From Desulfobacterales bacterium (lineage in GTDB: Bacteria; Desulfobacterota; Desulfobacteria; Desulfobacterales; Desulfobacteraceae): DNA of 33,937 nucleotides. The notes under the pieces are model-generated. The model was not told where the DNA came from. It saw only the letters and a list, made by a program, of their open reading frames with translations, and did not search any database. The stretch covers positions 1 to 33,937 of the forward strand of contig JAKSAX010000447.1 in the NCBI GenBank assembly GCA_022361395.1. The letters are read 5' to 3'. How positions within the stretch are numbered: the first letter of the stretch is position 1; every line of letters begins with the position of its first letter. Of this stretch, positions 15,108-22,284 are shown piece after piece. The position numbers and the translations under genes are program-made.

Positions 15108-16253
15108 TTATTGTTCCAAAACCCCTCTGATTTTGTGGGAGAAATCAATCACGGAGTAGGGCTTGAGAATATATCCCTTGCAGCCCTGCTTAAGCATCTC
15201 CTGGGCTTTTTCATCAATGGCGTATCCTGTGGACAGCAGGACCTTGACATCCGGATTCTGTTTTTTCAGTTTAATAAAGGTTTCAAGGCCGTTCATCTCC
15301 GGCATAATCATATCCAGGACCACAAGGTTGATCTCATCCTGCTTTTCCGCGTAGATCTTTAATGCCTCTTTTCCGGAGTCCGCGGTCATTACCTTATACC
15401 CCAGAGCCTTACAGATCTCCCTGCCCACGGTGAGAATCCGCTCCTCATCATCCACCAGGAGAACCGACTCGTTTCCAAGGACAAGCTTTTCCTGGGCAGA
15501 GGGCATATGGGCGTTTTCAACAGGTTCGGCAAGGGGAAGGATAACGGAAAAAGAAGAGCCGACCCCGGAAGAACTCCATACGTCAATCACCCCGTTGTGG
15601 TTTTTTATGATCTTCCTTGCAAAGGTCAGTCCCAATCCCTTTTTGTCGGGAAACTCCCTGTGATTGGCCGAGTAAAAGGGTTTGAAAATCTTTTTCAGTG
15701 TTTCATTATCCATGCCGATGCCGGTATCTGTAATTGTGATTTTCACAAAAAAGCCGGTTTCAAGGCCATAGGCCTCGGCAGTGCCGTTCATAATTGCTGC
15801 GGACTCGGTAAGCACGGAGAGCTTGCCCCCCTCGGGCATGGCCTGGAGTGCGTTTTCCACAATGGTTGCGATCACCTGGTTGATCTTATCCGGATCCCCG
15901 TTGATGATAAGCGGCTTGGCGTTTAAATCCACATCCAGGATAATCCGCCGGCCCTTGAGATCAAGGTTTTCAACAGCCGACCGCACCAGGCGGTTGGCAT
16001 CGACACTGGTGGTGTAGAAGGCATCGACCTGGGCAAATCCCAGCAGCTGGTTGGCAATCTCAGATCCCTTGTCAATACAGGACAGGATTTCAGTGATATG
16101 TCCGTACAAAGGATCAGAGGGGTTAACGCTGCTCATCATTAAAGAGGCATGGCCTTTGATGGCGGCCAGAAGGTTGTTCACGTCATGGGCTATGCCGTTG
16201 GCAAGGGCCTCAACCGCATCGTTGGATTCATCCTTTGGTTTTATGTACTCCAT
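15108..16253 (-). CDS. Hybrid histidine kinase with C-terminal receiver domain
   Basis: A 381-residue soluble kinase without sensor or membrane segments. The dimerisation/phosphoacceptor motif GIAHDVNNLLAAI gives His23; the ATPase domain shows the N box (VENALQAM), DTGIGM, and GLGLT glycine-rich lid (about 120-240). A receiver domain occupies residues 262-381 with acidic pair Asp268/Asp269, phosphoacceptor Asp314 (LDMIMPEMNG), and Lys364. It starts at the phosphoacceptor helix, so input must come through a partner protein or by complex formation. It lies 24 bases behind a NarL-type response regulator gene and is co-transcribed with it. The presence of two receivers in the pair suggests that one competes with or gates phosphate flow to the other. 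Confidence 0.92.
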   Translation of the reverse strand: MEYIKPKDESNDAVEALANGIAHDVNNLLAAIKGHASLMMSSVNPSDPLYGHITEILSCIDKGSEIANQLLGFAQVDAFYTTSVDANRLVRSAVENLDLKGRRIILDVDLNAKPLIINGDPDKINQVIATIVENALQAMPEGGKLSVLTESAAIMNGTAEAYGLETGFFVKITITDTGIGMDNETLKKIFKPFYSANHREFPDKKGLGLTFARKIIKNHNGVIDVWSSSGVGSSFSVILPLAEPVENAHMPSAQEKLVLGNESVLLVDDEERILTVGREICKALGYKVMTADSGKEALKIYAEKQDEINLVVLDMIMPEMNGLETFIKLKKQNPDVKVLLSTGYAIDEKAQEMLKQGCKGYILKPYSVIDFSHKIRGVLEQ

Positions 16254-16277
16254 TTCAGAGCTCTTTTTCCAATTAGT

Positions 16278-16928
16278 TTATTCCAGGGAAATAATGCCTT
16301 CCTGTATGGCAAATTTGGTCAATCCCGCCACACTGAAAATATTCAGCTTCTTCATAATATTCCTGCGATGGGTTTCCACGGTTTTGATGCTTACCCCCAG
16401 TTTTTCAGCAATATCCCGGGTTTTCTCCCCCTCTGCCACCAATTGGAGAATCTCCCTTTCCTTTTTGGAGATCTTGTTGAACTTGGGCAAGGTATCCCAA
16501 TTGCCGTGCCCGGGTCTCTGGTCATTCACATACATCCTTGCAATTGACGGGGTCAGGTAAAAATTTCCCCGGATCACCCCCTGAATGGCATCGTAAATCT
16601 CATCAAATGCAGAGTCTTTTAAAATATATCCCGAAGCGCCGGAGGCAAACATTTTGTCAATAATGCTTTTGCTCGAATGCATGGACAGGGCGATCACGCG
16701 GGTATGGGGTACCTCCTGCCGGATTCTTGCCGTGGCCTCCACACCGTTTAAATCCGGCATGGAGATATCCATCATCATGATATCCGGCTTGAGAGAAATG
16801 GCCTTTTCCACCGCTTCCCTGCCGTTCTGAGCAATGTCCAGGACCTTTATGCCTTTTGTTTCCAGAAGATTTTTCAACCCCTCCCGGATAATGGCATGGT
16901 CATCTGCTATAATGACTTTTACTTGCAT
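16278..16928 (-). CDS. NarL/FixJ-family response regulator
   Basis: A 216-residue two-domain regulator. The receiver (1-120) has Asp9/Asp10, phosphoacceptor Asp54 in MMMDISMPDLNG, and YILKDS with the conserved lysine. The C-terminal LuxR-type helix-turn-helix is ISKKEREILQLVAEGEKTRDI followed by VSIKTVETHRRNIMKKL. It is the first gene of a two-gene unit with the hybrid kinase downstream, which is its likely phosphodonor. GGAAGG is only two or three bases before the ATG, so translation may be weak or the true signal lies elsewhere. It is divergent from the aroF leader region. Target genes are unknown. Confidence 0.93.
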   Translation of the reverse strand: MQVKVIIADDHAIIREGLKNLLETKGIKVLDIAQNGREAVEKAISLKPDIMMMDISMPDLNGVEATARIRQEVPHTRVIALSMHSSKSIIDKMFASGASGYILKDSAFDEIYDAIQGVIRGNFYLTPSIARMYVNDQRPGHGNWDTLPKFNKISKKEREILQLVAEGEKTRDIAEKLGVSIKTVETHRRNIMKKLNIFSVAGLTKFAIQEGIISLE

Positions 16929-17002
16929 ACCCTTCCAGCTTTAATTTTGTCCGAGTTTATCTTGAAGAAAGACGAAAATCAAATACAAATTTGGATTTTT
17001 GC

Positions 17003-17032
17003 TTGACAAGTACCAGAAACTCCAGGTAAAAG
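17003..17032 (+). promoter_or_regulatory. Candidate promoter of the aroF-aroB operon
   Basis: A perfect -35 TTGACA (17003-17008) with TAAAAG (17027-17032) after an 18-base spacer. An alternative -10, TATGAT at 17041-17046, has no matching -35. Either would place the start point upstream of the Trp-Trp leader peptide. Confidence 0.5.
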
Positions 17033-17071
17033 TGACGCATTATGATGTTCTTATACACAGAAACAAACAAC

Positions 17072-17134
17072 ATGTTCTTTACGGAAAACTTCCGGTCCCG
17101 GCGCTGGTGGCAGACCCTGTGCCTGCGGCTGTGA
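17072..17134 (+). CDS. Leader peptide with tandem Trp codons (attenuator)
   Basis: A 20-residue open frame, MFFTENFRSRRWWQTLCLRL, with two adjacent Trp codons at 17105-17110 and a TGA stop at 17132-17134. In-frame ATGs at 17042 and 17045 would lengthen it by nine or ten residues, but they lie very close to the predicted transcription start. It sits directly before a terminator hairpin and 107 bases before aroF. The composition (Trp-Trp near the C-terminus, preceding arginines) is that of trp-type leader peptides. It also carries Phe-Phe early on. No strong Shine-Dalgarno is seen, which is the main weakness. Confidence 0.6.
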   Translation: MFFTENFRSRRWWQTLCLRL

Positions 17135-17166
17135 CCCTACGTTAAACTCATCCAAAGACGAATACG

Positions 17167-17194
17167 GGCTGCAGCGTAAGCTGCAGCCTTTTTT
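17167..17194 (+). terminator. Attenuator terminator of aroF-aroB
   Basis: GGCTGCAG, loop CGTAAG, CTGCAGCC and six T: a perfect 8-bp intrinsic terminator located before the aroF coding region. The left arm (17167-17174) can instead pair with CTGCGGCT at 17123-17130, the last codons of the leader peptide (six Watson-Crick and two G-U pairs), which would be the antiterminator. A ribosome stalled at the Trp codons leaves that segment free; one reaching the stop codon covers it. This is the classical attenuation logic, inferred from sequence. Confidence 0.8.
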
Positions 17195-17241
17195 ATTGCC
17201 CAAACCATTGAATACTGGTAAAACCCCAATCGGAGGAAAAC

Positions 17242-18252
17242 ATGTTAATCGTATTGGAAAAAGGTACGGCTGAAGCGCAAATCCAGGCGGTTATAAACGC
17301 CGTTGAGAAAAGGGGCTACGAAGCCCGGCCCATACCCGGAGGCGACAGGGTATCCATCGGTGTCCTGCACAACAAAGGCTCTGTGGATGCCGGCCATTTT
17401 CTGGGGCTTGAAGGCGTAAAGGAGGTCATTCCGGTGACAAAACCCTATAAACTTGTCAGCCGGGAGTTCCAGCAGGAGAACACCCTGGTAAAAGTCGGGA
17501 ATGCTGTTTTCGGTGACGGCAGCCTGCCCGTTATTGCCGGCCCCTGTGCAGTGGAAAGTGAAGAGCAACTCCTGTCCATTGCCGGATCGGTCAAAGAGGC
17601 CGGCGCCTCTTTGCTCAGGGGCGGTGCATTCAAGCCCAGGACCTCTCCCTACTCTTTCCAGGGAATGGGGGAAGAGGGGCTGAAGCTGCTTTCCAGGGCC
17701 AGGGAAGAGACCGGCCTGCCCGTGGTCACCGAAGTCCTGGATGTTGAAAACTTTGACCTGGTTGAAGCCTATGCAGACGTGATTCAGATCGGCACCCGAA
17801 ATATGCAGAACTTTTCCCTGCTCAGACGGGCCGGAAAATCACACCGCCCCGTTATCCTTAAACGGGGAATGTCTGCCCTGCTCCAGGAATGGCTTATGGC
17901 AGCGGAGTATATAATGGAAGAGGGCAACTGCAATGTCATTCTCTGTGAACGCGGGGTAAGAACCTTTGTCCGTCACAGCAGAAACACCCTTGATCTTTCA
18001 GTGGTGCCCGCAGTTAAAAAAGAGAGCCACCTGCCCGTTATTGTCGATCCCAGCCATGCGTCAGGGGTCCGGGACCAGGTGATCCCCCTGGCCCATGCAT
18101 CTGCGGCACTGGGGGCTGACGGGGTGATGATAGAGGTCCACAACAAGCCGGAGGAAGCGGTTAGTGACGGTGCCCAGTCCCTGTATCCCGGCCAGTTTGC
18201 CGATGTCATGAGAAAAATGAACGCCATTCACACCATTGTTGGAAATTCCTGA
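17242..18252 (+). CDS. aroF: 3-deoxy-7-phosphoheptulonate (DAHP) synthase, type I-beta
   Basis: A 336-residue enzyme that condenses phosphoenolpyruvate and erythrose-4-phosphate in the first step of the shikimate pathway. Residues 1-70 form the ferredoxin/ACT-like regulatory domain found in Thermotoga-type enzymes, which binds aromatic amino acids. The catalytic barrel follows with AGPCAVES (metal ligand Cys102), GGAFKPRTSPYSFQG, ILKRGM, CERGVRTF and DPSHASG. The start has CGGAGG seven bases upstream. It overlaps aroB by one base (TGATG). Control is probably double: feedback through the N-terminal domain and transcription attenuation by the Trp leader upstream. Family assignment is certain; effector specificity is inferred. 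Confidence 0.96.
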   Translation: MLIVLEKGTAEAQIQAVINAVEKRGYEARPIPGGDRVSIGVLHNKGSVDAGHFLGLEGVKEVIPVTKPYKLVSREFQQENTLVKVGNAVFGDGSLPVIAGPCAVESEEQLLSIAGSVKEAGASLLRGGAFKPRTSPYSFQGMGEEGLKLLSRAREETGLPVVTEVLDVENFDLVEAYADVIQIGTRNMQNFSLLRRAGKSHRPVILKRGMSALLQEWLMAAEYIMEEGNCNVILCERGVRTFVRHSRNTLDLSVVPAVKKESHLPVIVDPSHASGVRDQVIPLAHASAALGADGVMIEVHNKPEEAVSDGAQSLYPGQFADVMRKMNAIHTIVGNS

Positions 18253-19286
18253 TGAAAACCTTTAAAGTTGACGGCCGGCAAGGCCAATCCCTGATCCATG
18301 TAGGGGAATCCCTGTCCCGGGTGAGTGACCATATCCCGGAGGGTGTTACCCCTGTTGTTGTCACAGATGAAACCATTTATAAACTATACGGTAAACAGTT
18401 TCCGGACGGCCCGGTGATCACCATCGGCACGGGTGAAAAAAATAAAACCCTGGCCACTGTTGAATACATCCTGAGGGAATTGATCAATTTAGGATGCGAC
18501 CGGTCCAGCTTTATCCTCGGTATCGGCGGCGGGATTGTCACGGATATTGCGGGTTTTGCCGCATCGATTTTTTTACGGGGGGTGAGGTTCGGCTTTGTAT
18601 CCACCACCCTGCTCTCCCAGGTGGATGCCAGCGTGGGCGGTAAAAACGGTGTAAACCTGGATGCCTTTAAAAACATGGTCGGGGTGTTTAACCAGCCCGA
18701 ATTTGTCCTCTGCGACATTGATATGCTCACCACCCTTCCTGCAGACGAAATTTCCAACGGTCTGGCTGAAATTGCCAAACACGGGCTGATAAAGGACCGT
18801 GACCTGCTTGATTTCCTTGATGCCAACCGCCAAAAAGCCCTGGACCTTGACCCGGCCACCATATTCCGCCTTGTGGCGGATTCAGTGGACATCAAATCCA
18901 GGGTGGTTCAACAGGACGAGCGGGAAGCAGGGGAGCGGCGCAAACTCAACTTCGGCCACACCATCGGCCATGCCATTGAAAAACTTGACCAGTCCGGCCA
19001 CGGCAGGGCCGTGGCCATGGGTATGGTGGCAGCTGCCCGTTTTTCCCTGAAAAAAGGATATCTGAACCAGGGTGATGTGGACCGGGTAAAGGACCTGCTG
19101 GCAGGTCTGAACCTCCCGGTTGAAGCACAGTTTCCCGCAGAGAAGATCATTGCTGCGGCCTCAAGGGATAAGAAAAAACAGGGCAGGGATCTTTTCTTTG
19201 TATTCTTACAGGAGCTGGGCCGGGCCCGGGTGGATAAGATTTCCTATGATGAAATGAACGCGTTTATCCGCACAGACCTGTTCTAA
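18252..19286 (+). CDS. aroB: 3-dehydroquinate synthase
   Basis: A 344-residue NAD- and zinc-dependent enzyme converting DAHP to 3-dehydroquinate, the second shikimate step. The NAD site is GIGGGIVTDIAGFAAS (about 95-110), followed by FVSTTLLSQVDASVGGKNGVN, EIAKHGLI (zinc glutamate and lysine), and LNFGHTIGHAIE (zinc histidines). The ATG overlaps the aroF stop codon, so the two are translationally coupled. It ends in front of a strong terminator. Length and motifs are normal. Confidence 0.97.
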   Translation: MKTFKVDGRQGQSLIHVGESLSRVSDHIPEGVTPVVVTDETIYKLYGKQFPDGPVITIGTGEKNKTLATVEYILRELINLGCDRSSFILGIGGGIVTDIAGFAASIFLRGVRFGFVSTTLLSQVDASVGGKNGVNLDAFKNMVGVFNQPEFVLCDIDMLTTLPADEISNGLAEIAKHGLIKDRDLLDFLDANRQKALDLDPATIFRLVADSVDIKSRVVQQDEREAGERRKLNFGHTIGHAIEKLDQSGHGRAVAMGMVAAARFSLKKGYLNQGDVDRVKDLLAGLNLPVEAQFPAEKIIAAASRDKKKQGRDLFFVFLQELGRARVDKISYDEMNAFIRTDLF

Positions 19287-19292
19287 AAACAA

Positions 19293-19335
19293 AAGGCCCG
19301 CATACCCTGGTTGAAAGAGGTCTGCGGGCCTTTTT
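19293..19335. terminator. Terminator after aroB (convergent)
   Basis: AAGGCCCGCA (19293-19302) and TGCGGGCCTT (19323-19332) form a 10-bp stem followed by further T. It lies six bases after the aroB stop and nine bases before the stop of the convergent SUMF1-like gene, so it probably serves both. Confidence 0.8.
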
Positions 19336-19343
19336 GCGCCTGT

Positions 19344-20432
19344 CTAATCCAGCTTTTTTGCCGAAAGCCTGAACCCCAGGAAATGACTCTTCATCTGGGA
19401 AAGAGACTCTCCCCTTGCCCTGCAGCGGGAGGCAGACAGGGGATCAACAAAGGATCCGCCCCTGACCACCCTGGACTTTCCGGCGTTCCTTTTCCCGGCC
19501 GGCTTTTTCTTCCCGGTCCTTTCAGTGCGGTTTTCAGAAGCCGCCTTTTTATAGGCATCGGGATCATAGGTATCCCTGCACCACTCCCTGACATTTCCGC
19601 CCATGTCATAAATCCCGGCCTCATTGGGCAGGTAACTGCCTACGGGAGCGGTCCGCCCCCGGACACTGCCGGAATCGCATCCCCCGCAGTTGGCTGAGGG
19701 CTGATAGTCTTCCCGGCCCCATGGGAACACGGATCGCCGTCCCCTGCTCCTGCAGGCAAACTCCCACTGGGTTTCCGTGGGAAGTGAAAACCGGTGGCCG
19801 GTTACCTGATTCAGCTTCCGGATAAAGGTTCTCACATCCTGGAAAGAGACCTGTTCCACCGGAAGATCCTCTCCCTTAAACCTGGACGGGTTTGAGCCCA
19901 TAACCTGCATCCACTGTTTCTGGGTGACTTCATATTCCCCCATCCAGAACCCGTCCAGGCAGACCCTGTGCTCAGGGGCTTCATCCCTGCCGCACCGCTC
20001 ATCGCCGGTATCATCGCACCCCATCCTGAAACATTTTCCCGGCAGCCAGACAAAGGTCATGCCCGTATACGGATCCCGGTACCGGTCATCAGCCCTGTTC
20101 TCCGGCCGGGGGTGGTCGTCAAACCCAAGGGCGCATTTACCTGAGTACTCCCAGAGCTTCAACCTGTTCCATATCTTTTCCGCCCGGTTCTCCCCCAGGT
20201 CATGGGCCTTTTTTATCCAGCATTTGGCCTTGAAGGGATCCTTGAGGACACCGTCACCGTTATAATAGGCCAGGGCCAGGTCACACATGGCATCTGTATC
20301 CCCCCCGCGGGCAGCCTGTATAAGGTTATCCAACTTCTGCTCATCATCCCATTTGCAGACCCCGGCACCTGTTCCCAGAACAAGGGTCAGCAACACAACT
20401 ATTCCCAGTGGCCATATGGTCAACGCTTTCAT
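19344..20432 (-). CDS. Exported Sel1-repeat / SUMF1-domain (FGE-sulfatase family) protein
   Basis: A 362-residue exported protein. An N-terminal hydrophobic segment (ALTIWPLGIVVLLTLVLG) acts as signal peptide or anchor. Residues about 32-85 form a Sel1/TPR-like unit (AARGGDTDAMCDLALAYYNGDGV, DPFKAKCWIKKAHDLG). From about 120 onward it has the SUMF1 lectin-like fold: GMTFVWLPGKCFRMG, EYEVTQKQW, LPTETQWEFACRSRG, DMGGNVREWCRDTYD, RVVRGGSFVDP and GFRLSAKK. The cysteine pair of formylglycine-generating enzymes after GGS(F/Y) is not present here (Asp and Ser align there), so sulfatase activation is unlikely. A Lys/Arg-rich insert (TERTGKKKPAGKRNAGKSR) precedes the last motif. AAAGGGG supports the start. 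Function is probably binding or structural in the envelope. Confidence 0.85.
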   Translation of the reverse strand: MKALTIWPLGIVVLLTLVLGTGAGVCKWDDEQKLDNLIQAARGGDTDAMCDLALAYYNGDGVLKDPFKAKCWIKKAHDLGENRAEKIWNRLKLWEYSGKCALGFDDHPRPENRADDRYRDPYTGMTFVWLPGKCFRMGCDDTGDERCGRDEAPEHRVCLDGFWMGEYEVTQKQWMQVMGSNPSRFKGEDLPVEQVSFQDVRTFIRKLNQVTGHRFSLPTETQWEFACRSRGRRSVFPWGREDYQPSANCGGCDSGSVRGRTAPVGSYLPNEAGIYDMGGNVREWCRDTYDPDAYKKAASENRTERTGKKKPAGKRNAGKSRVVRGGSFVDPLSASRCRARGESLSQMKSHFLGFRLSAKKLD

Positions 20433-20616
20433 AAACCCCTTTTATTACCTTATATTCTATAGTATAAACCAACACTGAACCCAGACAGGTTAACTCATAA
20501 TTCTCATCCTGACCACCTGTAATATATCCTGCTCTCTTTTATCAAGTGTTAACATCCCCTGAGTTTGGCTTTTCTATCCGGGTGCCGGTCTGGTGCAGAT
20601 TAATTTGAAAAAGAAT

Positions 20617-20645
20617 TTGACAATTAGGATTAAATCCTATTTAAT
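20617..20645 (+). promoter_or_regulatory. perR promoter with embedded PerR box
   Basis: TTGACA (20617-20622), 17 bases, TTTAAT (20640-20645), near consensus. The spacer contains TAGGATTAAATCCTA (20625-20639), a perfect 7-1-7 palindrome with the architecture of Fur/PerR boxes. A repressor bound there would block RNA polymerase, so perR should be autoregulated; rbr just downstream would share the control. Confidence 0.75.
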
Positions 20646-20675
20646 GTTTTCAACTAAATAATAGAGGAGACGAAT

Positions 20676-21095
20676 TTGGAGAAGTTTTATACACAATGCA
20701 AGGCCAACAATTTAAAAATCACCCCCCAGCGGGTTGCGGTGTACAAGGCATTGTCTTCATCTTTGTCCCACCCGTCCGCGGACCAGATCCACAAGGCATT
20801 GAAAAAGGAATTTCCCAACATCAGCCTGGATACTGTCAACCGTACCCTTCTCACTTTTGCCAAGGCAAATATGATTGATGTGGTGGAAGGGCACGGAGAT
20901 CCCAGGCGGTTTGATCCGAACCAGGAAAGCCATCACCATTTTTACTGCATATCCTGCCGTGAAATTTTTGACTTCCATGACAGCACCATTGACGAAATCA
21001 CCCTTTCCCCTGAGGTGGAAGAAAAGTTTACCATAACCGGCAGACGGCTCTGCCTTTCAGGGTATTGTGATACATGCCGCAGCCGGCATCATTAG
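20676..21095 (+). CDS. perR: Fur-family peroxide-responsive repressor PerR
   Basis: A 139-residue Fur-fold regulator. Counting from Bacillus PerR with a constant offset of five, all five metal-sensing residues are kept: His32, Asp80, His86, His88 and Asp99 (aspartate here, not the Fur glutamate, is the mark of peroxide sensing). The structural zinc cysteines Cys91/Cys94 and Cys131/Cys134 are also in place. It starts with TTG; GAGGAGA five bases upstream decides this. It probably represses itself and the rubrerythrin gene 48 bases downstream, releasing them when peroxide oxidises the iron-ligating histidines. Family is certain, PerR subtype strongly supported. Confidence 0.92.
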   Translation: MEKFYTQCKANNLKITPQRVAVYKALSSSLSHPSADQIHKALKKEFPNISLDTVNRTLLTFAKANMIDVVEGHGDPRRFDPNQESHHHFYCISCREIFDFHDSTIDEITLSPEVEEKFTITGRRLCLSGYCDTCRSRHH

Positions 21096-21143
21096 GCTGC
21101 CGAATTTCATAACCAACAAATAGAATTTAAGGAGACTATTATT

Positions 21144-21719
21144 ATGGCAAGTTTAAAAGGCACCAAAACAGAAAAAAACCTTCTCACCGCATTTGCCGGA
21201 GAATCCCAGGCCCGTAACCGCTACACCTATTTTGCCAGTGCGGCTAAAAAAGAGGGGTATGTTCAGATTTCGGATATTTTTGCAGAAACCGCCAACCAGG
21301 AAAAAGAGCATGCCAAACGCTTTTTCAAATTTCTGGAAGGGGGAGAGGTTGAGATCGTTGGTGCCTTCCCGGCCGGTGTTATCGGAACCACTTTGGAAAA
21401 CCTGAAAGAGGCGGCTGCCGGTGAAGAGTACGAATGGACACAGATGTATCCGGACTTTGCCGCTGTTGCCAGGGAAGAGGGTTTTGATGCCATTGCCGCG
21501 GTTTTTGAAATGATTGCCGTTGCCGAAAAACAGCATGAAAAACGGTACAAAGAGCTGGCAGCCAATGTGGAAGCCGGTAAGGTCTTTAAAAAAGACGGCG
21601 CCATTAAATGGCGCTGCCGCAACTGCGGTTATGTCCACGAAGGCGAAGAGGCTGTCGAGATGTGTCCGGCCTGTGCCCATGCCATGGCCCACTTTGAAGT
21701 TCTGGCTGAAAACTGGTAA
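21144..21719 (+). CDS. rbr: Rubrerythrin
   Basis: A 191-residue peroxide reductase of anaerobes. The N-terminal four-helix domain carries the di-iron ligands in GESQARNRYTYF, TANQEKEHAKRFF and AVAEKQHEKRY. The C-terminal rubredoxin domain has its Fe(SCys)4 site at Cys158, Cys161, Cys174 and Cys177 (CRNCG and CPAC). It takes electrons from rubredoxin or NAD(P)H-linked reductases to reduce hydrogen peroxide to water. Located 48 bases behind perR, a common regulator-target pairing. AAGGAG supports the start, and a strong terminator follows the stop. Confidence 0.97.
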   Translation: MASLKGTKTEKNLLTAFAGESQARNRYTYFASAAKKEGYVQISDIFAETANQEKEHAKRFFKFLEGGEVEIVGAFPAGVIGTTLENLKEAAAGEEYEWTQMYPDFAAVAREEGFDAIAAVFEMIAVAEKQHEKRYKELAANVEAGKVFKKDGAIKWRCRNCGYVHEGEEAVEMCPACAHAMAHFEVLAENW

Positions 21720-21749
21720 GCCACTTAATTCAGCACCCGGATAAAAATA

Positions 21750-21815
21750 CGGTTACGCCCTGTATCCCAATACTGTAAAGGCAATACAGAACAGATACGG
21801 GGCGTAACCGCTTTT
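21750..21815 (+). terminator. Terminator after rubrerythrin
   Basis: CGGTTACGCCCTGTATC pairs with GATACGGGGCGTAACCG (one G-U pair), with a second stem CTGTA/TACAG nested in the loop, followed by CTTTTG. The extended hairpin lies 30 bases after the rbr stop codon. Confidence 0.75.
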
Positions 21816-21883
21816 GTGCCTGTATGGATAAATTTTCATCCAGGCACGGGTTTTTGTCAGCCACTATTTCTATGCGCACTGAA

Positions 21884-21912
21884 TTGACAAAGATCGAATA
21901 TGAACATATATT
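21884..21912 (+). promoter_or_regulatory. Promoter of trxA-trxB-bamD
   Basis: A perfect -35 TTGACA (21884-21889), a 17-base spacer, and -10 TATATT (21907-21912). It is 35 bases before the trxA start and after the rbr terminator. Confidence 0.7.
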
Positions 21913-21946
21913 TACAGGCAATTTTAACTTGAAATAGGAATTAAAC

Positions 21947-22273
21947 ATGGCAGAAAATATTATAGACCTTACAGACGAATCCTTTGAAGAAATACTCAAG
22001 ACCTCTGACAAGCCGGTAATGGTTGATTTCTGGGCGCCCTGGTGCGGTCCGTGTAAAGCCATTGGCCCCACTGTAGAAGCCCTGTCCAAAGAGTACGGTG
22101 ATAAAATGATTTTTGCAAAGGTCAATGTGGATGACAATCCCCTGAGCCCCAGCAAATTCGGTGTCCAGGCCATTCCCACCCTGATCTTCTTTAAAGATGG
22201 TGAAGTGGCAGAGCAGATCACCGGCATGGTCGCCAAAGAAAAACTCGAGGAGACCCTCAAAGGCGTCCTTTAA
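21947..22273 (+). CDS. trxA: Thioredoxin
   Basis: A 108-residue thioredoxin with the active site WCGPCK (Cys33, Cys36), the preceding MVDFWAPW strand and the cis-proline in AIPTLIFF. It is the general cytoplasmic dithiol donor and the likely reductant of the thioredoxin-coupled arsenate reductase encoded in this window. The gene is 11 bases upstream of trxB with which it forms an operon. AGGA lies seven bases before the start. Confidence 0.98.
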   Translation: MAENIIDLTDESFEEILKTSDKPVMVDFWAPWCGPCKAIGPTVEALSKEYGDKMIFAKVNVDDNPLSPSKFGVQAIPTLIFFKDGEVAEQITGMVAKEKLEETLKGVL

Positions 22274-22284
22274 GGAGACTATTA

